A stretch of 64,000 bases of DNA. Source: CBDFHJ01 sp965247635 (GTDB lineage: Bacteria; Chloroflexota; Dehalococcoidia; Lucifugimonadales; Australimonadaceae). Below the pieces are notes generated by a model that was given only the letters and a program-made list of their open reading frames with translations, did not search any database and was not told where the DNA came from. The first letter of the stretch is position 1. The number at the start of each line of letters is the position of its first letter. The stretch is taken from positions 248,001 through 312,000 of the forward strand of contig CBDFHJ010000010.1 of NCBI GenBank assembly GCA_965247635.1, read 5' to 3'. The position numbers and the translations under genes are program-made. Below are positions 1 through 11,667 of the stretch, piece after piece.

Positions 1-52
1 GGTTCCGCTCTGCCGCCAGCTGAGTTACGGCGATGAGGAAGTCGCTTTTCAT
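1..52 (-). CDS. nusA: NusA N-terminus (partial, runs off window)
   Basis: The minus strand from position 52 reads MKSDFLIAVTQLAAERN, the usual opening of the transcription termination/antitermination factor NusA, which binds RNA polymerase and nascent RNA. An AGAAGGAGGG ribosome binding site lies about a dozen bases upstream of the ATG. Only 17 codons are inside the window, so no later domain can be seen. The call rests on the recognisable N-terminal sequence alone. The gene is divergent from the lipoprotein that follows. Confidence 0.72.
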   Translation of the reverse strand, partial: MKSDFLIAVTQLAAERN

Positions 53-206
53 CTCGCGCGTACCCTCCTTCTGAACCAGCAATATGCCCACTAACGCGAG
101 AGAGTGGGCCAAGCCCACTCTCACTGTGCTTATGGTACCCTTACCGTTCCAGATTGTCCACCTCTTGTACTCGTCTAGTACGCATCCTCTGCCAAGAAGC
201 GGCAAC

Positions 207-599
207 GTGCTCAGGTCTGTACTGCTCATTACACCGCTAGCTTTGTTGGCCCTCCTTGGATGTAGTACTCCACTCACGCCAACTCCAATGCCCACGGCGG
301 AAGGGGGTCTACCCGAGGAACCTCCGCTGGGACCGGGCGTGGAGATTGGGACGCCTTACTCGTACACTCTCATGCTCCACTGCGGGGTCAGAGACGCATA
401 CTTTGACGGGCGCCGCTGGATGGCGCAAGACGTCCCTGAAGCGTGGAAATACAATCCTCCGGCCGGATGGACGAAAGACGACTCCCGGGGTCACATGACC
501 CTGGTGGAACCGGAGTTGGCCGTGTTCACTGCCCTGACCGGCAGGACCATCGACTTCACACCATGGCCCAGCGACGTGCCTTGGTCGCCTTGCTTTTAG
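207..599 (+). CDS. Small hypothetical lipoprotein
   Basis: From a GTG at 207 the frame gives a hydrophobic segment ending in the lipobox LALLGC, then a Thr/Pro-rich linker and a globular part of about 100 residues. This is the layout of a lipoprotein anchored outside the membrane. The frame is open upstream to an ATG at 84, but that start would put about 40 residues before the signal peptide, so 207 is preferred. No strong ribosome binding site decides between them. The mature part (Trp-rich, two Cys) matches no family I recognise. It is divergent from nusA. Confidence 0.55.
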   Translation: MLRSVLLITPLALLALLGCSTPLTPTPMPTAEGGLPEEPPLGPGVEIGTPYSYTLMLHCGVRDAYFDGRRWMAQDVPEAWKYNPPAGWTKDDSRGHMTLVEPELAVFTALTGRTIDFTPWPSDVPWSPCF

Positions 600-650
600 T
601 TACTGAGCCCTCCAACGGCCGATGTTATACTCCGGGACGACCCCTAAAAG

Positions 651-774
651 GGTGCTGAAAAAGCCCACGCAGACCCTTCGACTTCGCTCAGGGCGAACGG
701 CGTGGGCAGACCGTTACCAGGCGGAGCCCGTTCGTGCTGAGCCTGTCGAAGTACGAACAAACATTTTCAGCACC
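651..774. mobile_element. MITE/REP-like palindromic element with target duplication
   Basis: The ends are inverted repeats, GGTGCTGAAAA (651-661) and TTTTCAGCACC (764-774). The interior carries two opposed CTTCGAC/GTCGAAG-type motifs (CCCTTCGACTTCGCTCAGGG and CTGAGCCTGTCGAAG), so the whole element can fold. The 10 bases CCCCTAAAAG occur directly on both sides (641-650 and 775-784), as expected of a target site duplication. There is no coding capacity. It resembles the common CTTCGACAAGCTCAG class of REP-like repeats. The right-hand duplication supplies part of the ribosome binding site of the FIST gene. Confidence 0.75.
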
Positions 775-796
775 CCCCTAAAAGGAGTGTCGCACT

Positions 797-1993
797 ATGA
801 AATGGGCCTCTGCCATCTCCCGGAACCCCGATGCTGTCGACGCGCTGAAGGAGTGTGTTCGGACTATTCGGGAGCACCTGGGTAGCGGTCAAGAGGCGCA
901 TCTCGCGCTGCTCTTTGCATCGCCCCACCACCAAGAGGCGTGGGAGCGCATCGCCGCCGACGTGGCCCAGCGTCTCCCTGGAGCAACCGTCATTGGCTGC
1001 TCGGGTGCTGGTGTTATCGGCGCGGGACAGGAGGTGGAGGCCGCTCCAGCACTCTCCCTCACGGCTGGACACTTGCCCGGGGTGAACATTACAGCCTTTC
1101 ACCTGGCCCCCGATGAAGTGCCATCCCCCGATGCGCCTCCCGATGCGTGGTGGACCAAGGTGGGAGTGCAACCGGAAGCCAGCCCCCAATTCATGCTGCT
1201 CGTGGACTCTTTCTCCACACCTCCTGACGCACTCCTCGCGGGCCTGGACTTCGCCTACCCCGCCAGCGTGAAGATCGGCGGCCTGGCCAGCGGCGGCCAC
1301 ATGGGAGGCGGCAACGCGCTGTTCCTGAACGAGCGCGACTCCCACGGCGGCGCCGTGGGAGTCGCGCTCTCCGGGAATGTCATCGTGGACACGGTGGTGG
1401 CCCAGGGGTGCCGGCCCGTCGGCGATCCCATGCGCGTTACCCACGCCGATGGAAACTTGCTCCTGTCGGTGGATGAGGAGCCGCCTCTCTTGGTCCTGCA
1501 ACGCCTCTACGAACGTCTGGCGCCCGAGGACCAATCGCTACTGCGAGGCGACCTGTTTTTGGGTATCGCCATGGACCCGTTGCAGGACCAAGCGCACCCC
1601 GGCGAGTTTTTGGTCCGCAACCTGCTGGGCGGCGACCCGAAGGAAGGGGTCCTGGCCATAGGTGCTCTCCTCCACGAGGGTCAGGTGGTCCAGTTCCATG
1701 TCCAGGACGCCCAGACCTCTCGAGAAGACCTGGACCGCTACCTGAAGCACTACGCGGCGGAGGAGCGAGGGCAGGCATCGGAAGGCGCGGTTCTTTTCTC
1801 TTGCGTTGGACGGGGACAAGGCCTGTACGGCCAGCCTAATCACGACTCAGACCTTTTCCGTGACGTCGTGGGCGGTCTACCGCTAGGTGGCTTTTTCTGC
1901 GATGGCGAAATCGGCCCCGTGGGCGACACTACCTACCTCCACGGCTACACCAGCTCCTTCGCCATCTTTCGGCCCGCTTCGGCCCCGGACTAG
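797..1993 (+). CDS. FIST N/FIST C domain sensory protein
   Basis: This 398-residue protein has the FIST architecture. The N-terminal half holds VIGCSGAGVIG after a region of the type LALLFASPHHQEAW, and the C-terminal half holds LFLGIAMDP and GGLPLGGFFCDGEIGPVG. FIST domains are cytoplasmic ligand-binding modules of signal transduction, thought to bind small molecules such as amino acids. Here the protein stands alone, without a kinase or cyclase domain. An AAAGGAG ribosome binding site at 781-787 precedes the ATG and lies at the edge of a MITE insertion. Its stop TAG overlaps the GTG of the next gene (TAGTG), which suggests translational coupling to the lipocalin-like lipoprotein. Confidence 0.88.
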   Translation: MKWASAISRNPDAVDALKECVRTIREHLGSGQEAHLALLFASPHHQEAWERIAADVAQRLPGATVIGCSGAGVIGAGQEVEAAPALSLTAGHLPGVNITAFHLAPDEVPSPDAPPDAWWTKVGVQPEASPQFMLLVDSFSTPPDALLAGLDFAYPASVKIGGLASGGHMGGGNALFLNERDSHGGAVGVALSGNVIVDTVVAQGCRPVGDPMRVTHADGNLLLSVDEEPPLLVLQRLYERLAPEDQSLLRGDLFLGIAMDPLQDQAHPGEFLVRNLLGGDPKEGVLAIGALLHEGQVVQFHVQDAQTSREDLDRYLKHYAAEERGQASEGAVLFSCVGRGQGLYGQPNHDSDLFRDVVGGLPLGGFFCDGEIGPVGDTTYLHGYTSSFAIFRPASAPD

Positions 1994-3079
1994 TGGCGTC
2001 GTCTGGTCAAGCACCGACCAGCGCGCGATGGACGCTCCTGGCTTTGTTTTGGGTACTCTTGACCGTCGCCTGCGTTGGTGACGAGGCCCCCACCCCAACC
2101 CCCACTCCCACGGCCCGGCTCCTGCTCGTGGACCTCCCTGCCGACGAGGCGCCCCACACCTTCGCGACGGAGTACGGAGTGGTGGTACTTCAACGCTCAC
2201 CTCCAGACCGATGACCAGGAGCAGTACGCCCTTCACTACGTGGTCTTCCAGGTGGTAGCGGGGCAGCTTGGCCTGGTGCTGCACATTGGCCAAGTGGCCG
2301 TTGCCGACCCTCAGTCCGGGCGCTATATCACCGGCGAGCACGTCGGGAGTCTTCAAGGCGTCTCAGAGAGTGAATCTCCTGGGTTTCGCTTACGGTTGGG
2401 AGAGTGGCTGATGGAGGGCGCCGATGGCGAGTACCGGCTTCGAGCTAACCTCCGTGAGGCATCCTTCGACTTGGAGCTGCGGGACACGGGGCAGGTGCTG
2501 TTCCACGGCGAAGACGGCCTGGTGGACTTCGGCGCGGCGGGAATGAGTTACTACTACTCCCGGCCGAGATTGACCGTGGCCGGCACCCTGGACCTGAACG
2601 GCGTCAGCAAGGAGGTCACTGGGCTGGCGTGGTTGGACAAGCAGTGGGGCGATTTTGAGCCGCTGCCTATCGCGTGGGACTGGGCCAGCGTTCAGCTAGA
2701 CTCAGGCCTCGACCTGATGCTTACCAGAATCGTGGACACCGAGGGCGGGTTGGTGGAAGCGTACGGCACCCTGGGACGGGACGATGGGACCTTCGTACAC
2801 CTGAACCAGGAGGAGTTCACCTTCCTGCCCGTGCGTGGCGAGACGTGGGAGAGCCCCCAAACGGGCGCGGCGTACCCAACGGAATGGGAGGTCACCGTTC
2901 CTGCGTACGGCATCGACGTGGTGCTGGAGCCGCTGCTGCAAGACTCAGAGTACGTCAGCAACGCGCTGGGCGTGGTCTATTGGGAAGCTGGCGTCTCGGT
3001 CAGTGGGACCCAGGCGGGTGCAGCCGTAAGCGGCCAGGGGTTCGTCGAGCTGACAGGCAGGACCAGACGCAGCGAGTAG
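1993..3079 (+). pseudogene. CrtC/AttH-like lipocalin-fold lipoprotein, frameshifted
   Basis: The first frame (GTG at 1993) encodes a lipoprotein signal peptide (LLTVACVG) and runs to PADEAPHTFATE. The rest (EWWYFNAHLQTDDQE, then GLAWLDKQWGDFEP) continues in another frame to 3079. EWWYF and the W-DKQWG-F motif mark the AttH/CrtC (carotenoid 1,2-hydratase-like) family of two-lipocalin proteins. The break is explained by a tandem duplication of ACGGAGT (2167-2173 and 2174-2180). Removing one copy restores ATEWWYF in a single frame of about 360 residues. It is coupled to the FIST gene upstream. It could be a real mutation, phase variation at a 7-bp repeat, or an assembly error. Confidence 0.8.
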
Positions 3080-3084
3080 GCGGC

Positions 3085-3453
3085 TTATTTTACGGCTGGC
3101 TGCCGCTCCAGCTGCTGCCACAGCTTTTCGCCCTTGGGGGTGGGAGCGTAGGCATGCATGGCATGCGTGCTTTCCCGCTTTTGGATGAGGTTGCTCTCCT
3201 CTAGCGCCCGCAGCGATACCTCGCCCAAGTAGGGGACAAGGCCCAAGAGGTAGTCCGGCACCGCGTCGTTTCGCTCTCGGTACAGAGCGCACGTCTTCCT
3301 GAACAGGTCCAGGGGATACTGACTCAGCTCGTGGTGGAGCCGGCTGATGGGGCCTGACTCATTGATGATCTTCACCAGCTCCTCTTGAGCGGCCTGAGAC
3401 CGCTCTTCTCGGGTGCCGCTCCGCCTTCGTCCCTTCGCCTGCGTCGAAGTCAT
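3085..3453 (-). CDS. Conserved hypothetical protein, 122-123 aa
   Basis: I chose the ATG at 3453 because a GGGAGG ribosome binding site precedes it. The open frame extends further upstream only by overlapping pyrD. The product is small, basic at the N-terminus (TKGRRRSGTREER-type sequence) and helical. It ends in a segment (LRALEESNLIQKRES, then YAPTPKGEKLWQQL) that looks like the last helix and wing of a winged-helix domain, so DNA binding is possible but not shown. It is last in a minus-strand operon after the GreA fusion and pyrD, and converges on the lipocalin gene with a 5-base gap. Confidence 0.6.
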   Translation of the reverse strand: MTSTQAKGRRRSGTREERSQAAQEELVKIINESGPISRLHHELSQYPLDLFRKTCALYRERNDAVPDYLLGLVPYLGEVSLRALEESNLIQKRESTHAMHAYAPTPKGEKLWQQLERQPAVK

Positions 3454-3478
3454 CGTATTGCCTCCCACCCGCGCAGGG

Positions 3479-4552
3479 TCACGTGCGCTGTGTCGTCTGT
3501 GAGATACTGGGTGCAGCGTCCTCTTGCTGAGCTCGCAGCCGCGTCGCCAGCTCCAGCGCAATGGCCCGCGCCACCGCTGGCCCCTGGTAGACCAGCGCGG
3601 TGAAAAGCTGCACCGTGTCCGCTCCCGCCTGAAGCGCCTGCCACGCCTCTTCGCCGGTGGAAATCCCACCGCACGCGTTAATCACAAGGTCGGGACCTGC
3701 CTCCCGCCGGAGCTCACCGACTACTCTGAGCATATCAGGAAAGATTACCCTGCCGCTAAGCCCACCCTGGCCCGTGGCTAATCTTCGGTCCGCAACGGGG
3801 ATGGTGTTGATGGCGGTCACTCCAGTCACTCCCGCAGCGAGGCAGTGGTGGAGCAACGAGAACACTTGCTCCTTGCCCTGGTCGTCAGTATAGGGCGGCA
3901 GTTTTACAAAGAGGGGCTTGCGGCGCTGAGTGTTGACGCGGCCCAGGAGCTCGGATATCTGTCCGGGGTCTTGAAACCGCCGGAGGCCCTGGGTGTTGGG
4001 AGAGCTGATGTTCAGCTCTATGGCGTCCGCCAGCGGCTCCAGCTTTTGGTGGCACTCCTGAAAGCCCTCCATGTCCAGGGCCGCGATGCTGACGACCACC
4101 GGCACCGGCCGGTGCCCGAGCCGTCGCAGGCGCTCGGCGACCACCCGGACTCCGTCGCCGGGAAAGCCCATGCTGTTGATGAGCGACTGCGTTGTTTGCT
4201 CTCGAAGGAGCCGCGGGCGGGGATTGCCTGGCCGCGAGTCTGGGGTCACGGTGCCGCCCACCAGGTACCCAAACCCCAAGTGTCCCAGCGAGCCCAGATA
4301 CTGGCACTGCTTGTCGAATCCCGCCGCTAGACCAATGGGGTTGTCCAGGTCAATTCCGGCTACCGTGCGGCGCAAGATCTGGTCCTTCACTCGCCAAGTG
4401 CTGCCCAGGGCATGCCACACCGGCCGTATCGCCAGGAAGGACTCGGCCACACGCTGGGCGCGCTCTGGTGGAAGCCGGAACAGAAGCGGGCGTACCAGTC
4501 GTTGGTACCATGGAAGGCGAAAGCGGAGGCGTGGAGTCCTCAGAAGCGCCAA
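3479..4552 (-). CDS. pyrD: Dihydroorotate dehydrogenase, class 2 (quinone)
   Basis: This is the fourth step of pyrimidine synthesis: FMN-dependent oxidation of dihydroorotate to orotate, with quinone as acceptor at the inner face of the membrane. The motifs are those of class 2 enzymes: an N-terminal helical extension (YQRLVRPLLFRLPPE), GLAAGFDK, RPGNPRPRL, NSMGFPGDG, LNISSPNT with the catalytic Ser region, and the phosphate-binding INACGGISTGEEAW. At 357 residues it has normal length. The start is TTG at 4552; no better start is visible. It lies 57 bases after the GreA fusion and 25 bases before the next gene, so the three are probably co-transcribed. Confidence 0.93.
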   Translation of the reverse strand: MALLRTPRLRFRLPWYQRLVRPLLFRLPPERAQRVAESFLAIRPVWHALGSTWRVKDQILRRTVAGIDLDNPIGLAAGFDKQCQYLGSLGHLGFGYLVGGTVTPDSRPGNPRPRLLREQTTQSLINSMGFPGDGVRVVAERLRRLGHRPVPVVVSIAALDMEGFQECHQKLEPLADAIELNISSPNTQGLRRFQDPGQISELLGRVNTQRRKPLFVKLPPYTDDQGKEQVFSLLHHCLAAGVTGVTAINTIPVADRRLATGQGGLSGRVIFPDMLRVVGELRREAGPDLVINACGGISTGEEAWQALQAGADTVQLFTALVYQGPAVARAIALELATRLRAQQEDAAPSISQTTQRT

Positions 4553-4609
4553 AAGCCCAATGCCCTATCCCCAGTGTTGGCCCGCCTGATGCAGGGGCCA
4601 CGGCCGTTT

Positions 4610-5395
4610 CTAGACCTCGATGGAAGCAATTCGGTAACGCAGCACCCCCTTGGGCACTGTCACCTCGACCTCGTCGCCAGAATACCGGCCCACCATGGAC
4701 CGTCCCACAGGAGAAGAGACGGAGATCTTACCGTTGGCGGGGTCAGCCTCGGAGGAGTCTACCAAGAGGTAGCGCGCCTCCTTTCCAGACGCCAGGTCGT
4801 GCAGCACCACGCGGTTGCCCACCTGGGCCCCGTTCCTTATCGACCCATCGCCGTCTCCTATGACGACGGCGCGGCGAAGGGTCTCCTCCAGCTCGCGGAT
4901 GCGGGCTTCCGACTTGCCCTGGTGCTCCCGGGCGGCATCCAAGGGTGCATTTTCGCTGAAGTCCTTGTCCGCCGCCGCCTTGCGGATCTCTCCGGCTACG
5001 TGTACGCGGTTGCCTTTAAGCTCACCTAGCTCAGTCCTGAGCGCTTCGTGGCCGGTGATGGTCATCGAAACGGCTTCCGCTATTGTTCGCTCCCTGGCCG
5101 CGGTGGCTCTGTTAGCCCTGGGAATCTTCACATGGGGAGCCAGGCTATGGGTGAGCTCTCCTTGGCGTTTCAGGAAGGATAGGAACTCTTTGAGGGGCGT
5201 CAAACGATTGTAGGTATCGCCGCCAGCAGCGCGGGTCTCCTCGGCGTACTGCGCTATCTCGGGTGGGGCCAAGTCGGCTACGGAGCGCTCCCAACCTACC
5301 CATCGGCCGAATCGATGGAGCTCTTGGTTGCCATAGGCGTCGGGCTGGGACGAGCGCGTGGAGAGGTAACGGCTTAAGGCATCAGCCAGTTTCAA
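4610..5395 (-). CDS. GreA/GreB elongation factor fused to a recombinase-like SAM domain
   Basis: Residues from about 106 to 261 form a GreA-type factor. It has an N-terminal coiled coil carrying the acidic tip (KDFSENAPLDAAREHQG) and a C-terminal FKBP-like domain (VVIGDGDGSIRNGAQVG to ISVSSPVGRSMVG). Gre factors insert the coiled coil into the RNA polymerase channel and stimulate cleavage of backtracked RNA. The first ~95 residues instead resemble the core-binding (SAM-like) domain of tyrosine recombinases (LADALSRYLSTRSSQPDAYG, YAEETRAAGGDTYNRLTPLKEFLSFL), without any catalytic domain. The start is TTG at 5395 behind GAGGT. A good promoter lies upstream. The fusion is unusual; the N-terminal assignment is by pattern only. 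Confidence 0.8.
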   Translation of the reverse strand: MKLADALSRYLSTRSSQPDAYGNQELHRFGRWVGWERSVADLAPPEIAQYAEETRAAGGDTYNRLTPLKEFLSFLKRQGELTHSLAPHVKIPRANRATAARERTIAEAVSMTITGHEALRTELGELKGNRVHVAGEIRKAAADKDFSENAPLDAAREHQGKSEARIRELEETLRRAVVIGDGDGSIRNGAQVGNRVVLHDLASGKEARYLLVDSSEADPANGKISVSSPVGRSMVGRYSGDEVEVTVPKGVLRYRIASIEV

Positions 5396-5459
5396 AAGAT
5401 GACCTCAATGCAGATGAAATCGCGGCGAACAGCCGGGCGTTGCCGCCCCTGACACTATA

Positions 5460-5489
5460 ATTGTAGGGGGCGTCCGAAGCACGTGTCAA
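5460..5489 (-). promoter_or_regulatory. Sigma70-type promoter of the greA-fusion operon
   Basis: Read on the minus strand, TTGACA (5484-5489) and TACAAT (5460-5465) are separated by 18 bases and sit 65-95 bases before the TTG start of the GreA fusion. The IS256 copy at 5500-6834, with its duplicated target from 5492, begins only a few bases beyond the -35 box, so anything further upstream has been displaced. Confidence 0.6.
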
Positions 5490-5499
5490 CGAGGCGGGA

Positions 5500-6834
5500 G
5501 AGGTTACGTCAATAGGTGTGTAAACGACATCAGGCGGCGACCTTCTCAGCCGTTGATTCAATGGCGATTCCATCCGCATACTGTGCACCGAGATAGACGT
5601 CTTCGATCAACTCAGGGGCCTTCAGACGCCTGAAGCGCTGTTCGGCGACCATCAACATTTTCCAGATCACCGCTATCGCCCGATCGACCCTCTTGTAGCG
5701 CTTGGCGGCATCGGTCCGAAGCCTGAGGGCCGCGAAGGGTGATTCTACCGGGTTCGTCGTGCGAAGGTGCCCCCAGTGCTCCTTTGGGAAGTCATAGAAG
5801 GTGACCATGCGGTCCCAGTCCCGCTCCAAGGCCTCTGAGGCCGCCTCGTAGGAATGGTCGCCGCACCACCTGGTGAACACCGTCCTGAGCCGCTCAGCCT
5901 CTGTCCGAGTCGGCGCGTAGGGGATAGTACGCAGCATGAGCTTGGCCTGGTCCTGTTGTCGCTTTGGAAGCTTGGCGAGCACGTTTACGATCTTGTGGTT
6001 CCAGCAGCGTTGCTCTGCCGCCTGCGGATAGACGTTGCGCAGAGCTCCCCAGATGCCCAGGTGTCCGTCCCCAACCACCAGCCTCGGGCACTCCAGCCCG
6101 CGGCGCCTCATGTCCCTGAGCACATCGGACCAGTTCTCTGTGGGCTCCCTGTATCCGGGAACAGCGCTCACCACCACCAGTACTGCCGCCTTCTCCTTCT
6201 CAAGACCAGCCTTGACGTAGACTCCATCCACCCACATGTAGACCACTTCCAGGTCATCTAGGGGCCGGCTGCGCCATTGGGCAAGCTCATCGTTCCACTT
6301 GGACTTCAACCGGGCCACCGTGCTCGCCGATACCGGTGCGTCCTCTCCCAGCAGCCCCCGCAAAGCCAGATCGAAGTCGCCTTCGGATAGACCGTGCAGG
6401 TACAGCTCGGGGATCAACTCAGCAACCTTCCTGGTCCTGTTGACGAACAGCGGCAGCAGCCGGCTCTCGAACTGCTCCTCGGTATCGCGGACTCGCGGCC
6501 GCCTCAGCTGTATCGTTCCCGAACTCAGCGTAAGCCTCCGGGCTCTGCCGTATCCGTTCCGATAGCCGGTATCATTGTCCGAGTCGGATCTGAGCGCCGA
6601 CTTCGCCCTTCCCAGAAACGCCGTCACCTCCTCCTCCAGCAACTCCTGGATCAGCCTCTGGACCTGGCTTCGCACCCAATCCTCCAACTGCTCCCACTCC
6701 GGCCTTGACTCCGACCTACTCTCAGTGCTTTCCTTCCTCATGGGCGGTCTATCTCCTCTCTTGGGCCTCGAGCCCGTGTTGTTCAGAGAGAGGGTACACC
6801 GCCTGACTGTTTACACACTTTTTGAAGATACCTC
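5500..6834 (-). mobile_element. IS256-family insertion sequence, copy 1, with TSD
   Basis: The 1335-bp element has imperfect terminal inverted repeats. The left end is GAGGTTACGTCAATAGGTG and the right end, reversed, is GAGGTATCTTCAAAAAGTG; both continue into GTGTAAAC. The 8 bases AGGCGGGA flank it directly (5492-5499 and 6835-6842), the size expected for IS256. It carries one transposase gene on the minus strand. Other copies of the same element lie at 13873-15757. Confidence 0.9.
5530..6741 (-). pseudogene. IS256-family transposase with 11-codon internal deletion
   Basis: This DDE transposase (Mutator/IS256 type) has the N-terminal LEEEVTAFLGRAK and GYRNGYGRA region, the first catalytic Asp in VYMWVDGVYVK, the second in LVVGDGHLGIWGAL, and a C-terminal Glu region near TTNPVESPFAALR. 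Compared with the copy at 14482-15727 it lacks 33 bp between the first two catalytic Asp residues, exactly between two GTGGTGGTG repeats (junction near 6170-6179). The frame is kept, but a core strand of the RNase H fold is probably lost. I therefore expect an inactive enzyme, though the reading frame (403 residues) is intact. Confidence 0.8.
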
Positions 6835-6924
6835 AGGCGGGAACCGAAAGGATACAGCATCACGCATGCGGCGTATAGGATCATAGAGACAGGGCGTGCT
6901 CTTCGAATCCGTGACGTAGGCATT

Positions 6925-6953
6925 TTGATTTTTGGCAAGGGGTGAGATAATCT
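6925..6953 (+). promoter_or_regulatory. Possible ftsH promoter
   Basis: TTGATT (6925-6930) and TAATCT (6948-6953) are 17 bases apart and lie about 50 bases before the ftsH ATG. The boxes are only moderately close to consensus; GATAAT, overlapping at 6946, is an alternative -10. Confidence 0.35.
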
Positions 6954-7004
6954 AATGGCAAGGGCCAGACAGCGGCCAGTGCCAAGGGCGAAAACACCTT
7001 AGCT

Positions 7005-8834
<1,830 letters not shown>

Positions 8835-9000
8835 AGCAGTTGCCCGTCGGCGCCTAGGCGCACCTTGACGTCCGCCTTCTTCACGCATCAGGCGCTGCCA
8901 CTGCCCGCTTACCCCAGGGCCGCCCTAAGCCTACCGCGGTACCTCTCCACGCCACGTCACGTTGGGTCCGCCGGAGGTGGACGAAGCGTGGCAGGCGGTG

Positions 9001-9270
9001 CTAACTCTCCACCTGTTCCTCGTCCCCTTCGGCGAGCGGACGCTCCCTGAAGTAGATGCCCCACCGCTGCATCAGCCGTTGGACCTCTGGGGCTCCGAGC
9101 TGGGCCAGTTCCTTGAAAAACCCCGCCAGCGCGTGAGCGTGGACCAGCTCCGCAGAGCATACCCAGCTCGATTCGGCCGGTACCACGTACAAGAGCCCGT
9201 TCTGGTGCTTGCACTGGACCTCCACCCGGCTGCCACCGGAATCTCGCTTTACCGTTATGCCGTATGCCAT
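9001..9270 (-). CDS. Hypothetical protein, 89 aa
   Basis: The ATG at 9270 has an AAAGGCGG ribosome binding site upstream; longer readings run into the divergent JAMM gene. The product is small and soluble, opening with MAYGITVKRDSGGSRVEVQ and containing two Cys residues and an acidic tail (ERPLAEGDEEQVES). No family is recognised. It is divergent from the JAMM peptidase and convergent with ftsH, from which it is separated by about 170 bases with no clear signal. Confidence 0.5.
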   Translation of the reverse strand: MAYGITVKRDSGGSRVEVQCKHQNGLLYVVPAESSWVCSAELVHAHALAGFFKELAQLGAPEVQRLMQRWGIYFRERPLAEGDEEQVES

Positions 9271-9421
9271 GACAGTCCGCCTTTTAGTGTTCTTGTGTGG
9301 CCCTGGCGCAGCTGATGCGGACCGCGCCGGGCATGGTCTAGTATTATAGCCCCATGGCGCGGGGCATGCCGTAGCGACGGCCGCGGCCTCCGCCAGCTTC
9401 ATTCCCTCCAGGAGGTCGCTA

Positions 9422-9817
9422 TTGGAGTTGCCCAAAAAAGTCGCCGACGCCATCATCGCGCACGCCCTGGAGGACGACCCCAATGAGTGCTGTGGCATTT
9501 TGGCGGGCGAAGCCGGCCGGGTGGTGCGCCACTACCGGATGACCAACGTTGAGCACAGCCCGTACCGGTACAGCATGGACGGTAAGGAGATGCTCCCTAT
9601 TTTGAGGGAGATTGACGATAACGGGTGGGAGCTACTCGCCATTTACCACTCTCATACCCATAGCCCAGCGTACCCGTCGGCGACGGACGTGCGGCTGGCC
9701 ACGTGGCCCGATGCCCACTATCTGCTGGTCTCGCTCATGGACAAGGCAAAACCGGACCTGCGTGGCTTCTCTATCGTCGAGGAGCAAATCACGGAGGAGC
9801 CCGTCGTGGTGGCCTAG
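9422..9817 (+). CDS. JAMM/MPN (M67) family metallopeptidase
   Basis: The protein carries the full JAMM zinc motif: Glu22 in NECCGIL, then His76-Ser-His78, Ser86 and Asp89 (YHSHTHSPAYPSATD). Bacterial proteins of this kind cleave isopeptide or C-terminal peptide bonds, for instance on ubiquitin-like sulfur carrier proteins or in cysteine and cofactor synthesis. The start is TTG at 9422, chosen because AGGAGG sits about eight bases upstream. At 131 residues it is a single-domain form. No sulfur-carrier or MoeB/ThiF gene is nearby in this window, so the substrate is unknown. The rRNA promoter begins just after its stop. Confidence 0.9.
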   Translation: MELPKKVADAIIAHALEDDPNECCGILAGEAGRVVRHYRMTNVEHSPYRYSMDGKEMLPILREIDDNGWELLAIYHSHTHSPAYPSATDVRLATWPDAHYLLVSLMDKAKPDLRGFSIVEEQITEEPVVVA

Positions 9818-9824
9818 GCCGTAC

Positions 9825-9853
9825 TTGACTTCGTGGTGGACAAGGCGTACATT
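9825..9853 (+). promoter_or_regulatory. 16S rRNA promoter
   Basis: TTGACT (9825-9830) and TACATT (9848-9853) are 17 bases apart, about 120 bases before the mature 16S 5' end. This is a plausible housekeeping promoter for the rRNA-tRNA-Ile transcript. Confidence 0.55.
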
Positions 9854-9972
9854 ACCATTCCCAGCCAGATAGCTGGCCGGTGAGATTTGCACCTTAACAA
9901 GGGAATAGTGGAAGGAGCGCGCCCCGTATCGTTTGATACGGTTTCTGATGAAATTGAAGGTCAATAGACCCG

Positions 9973-11492
<1,520 letters not shown>

Positions 11493-11667
11493 GGGAGTTC
11501 CTCTCGAGGAAATCCTAGGTCGGTCCGTCTTGGAGGGCTAACCTCCATCACCAACGGTTGAGTGTATGCTCTCGGCGGTGGTGGCGGTGGTCCTGTACCT
11601 CGATCCGTCGGGGCCGGACGGTAACCGCGTTGCTCCTTCCACTATTCGCTTCGTTAAGGTGCGGATA

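Noticed and set aside
767..1534. Minus-strand 255-codon frame opposite the FIST gene
   Set aside because: It is the antisense of a well-supported family member, has no recognisable domain, and runs through the MITE end.
8850..8861. Palindrome GCGCCTAGGCGC just after ftsH, possible terminator
   Set aside because: It is only 12 bases without loop or T-run, and such short GC palindromes are expected by chance in this composition.
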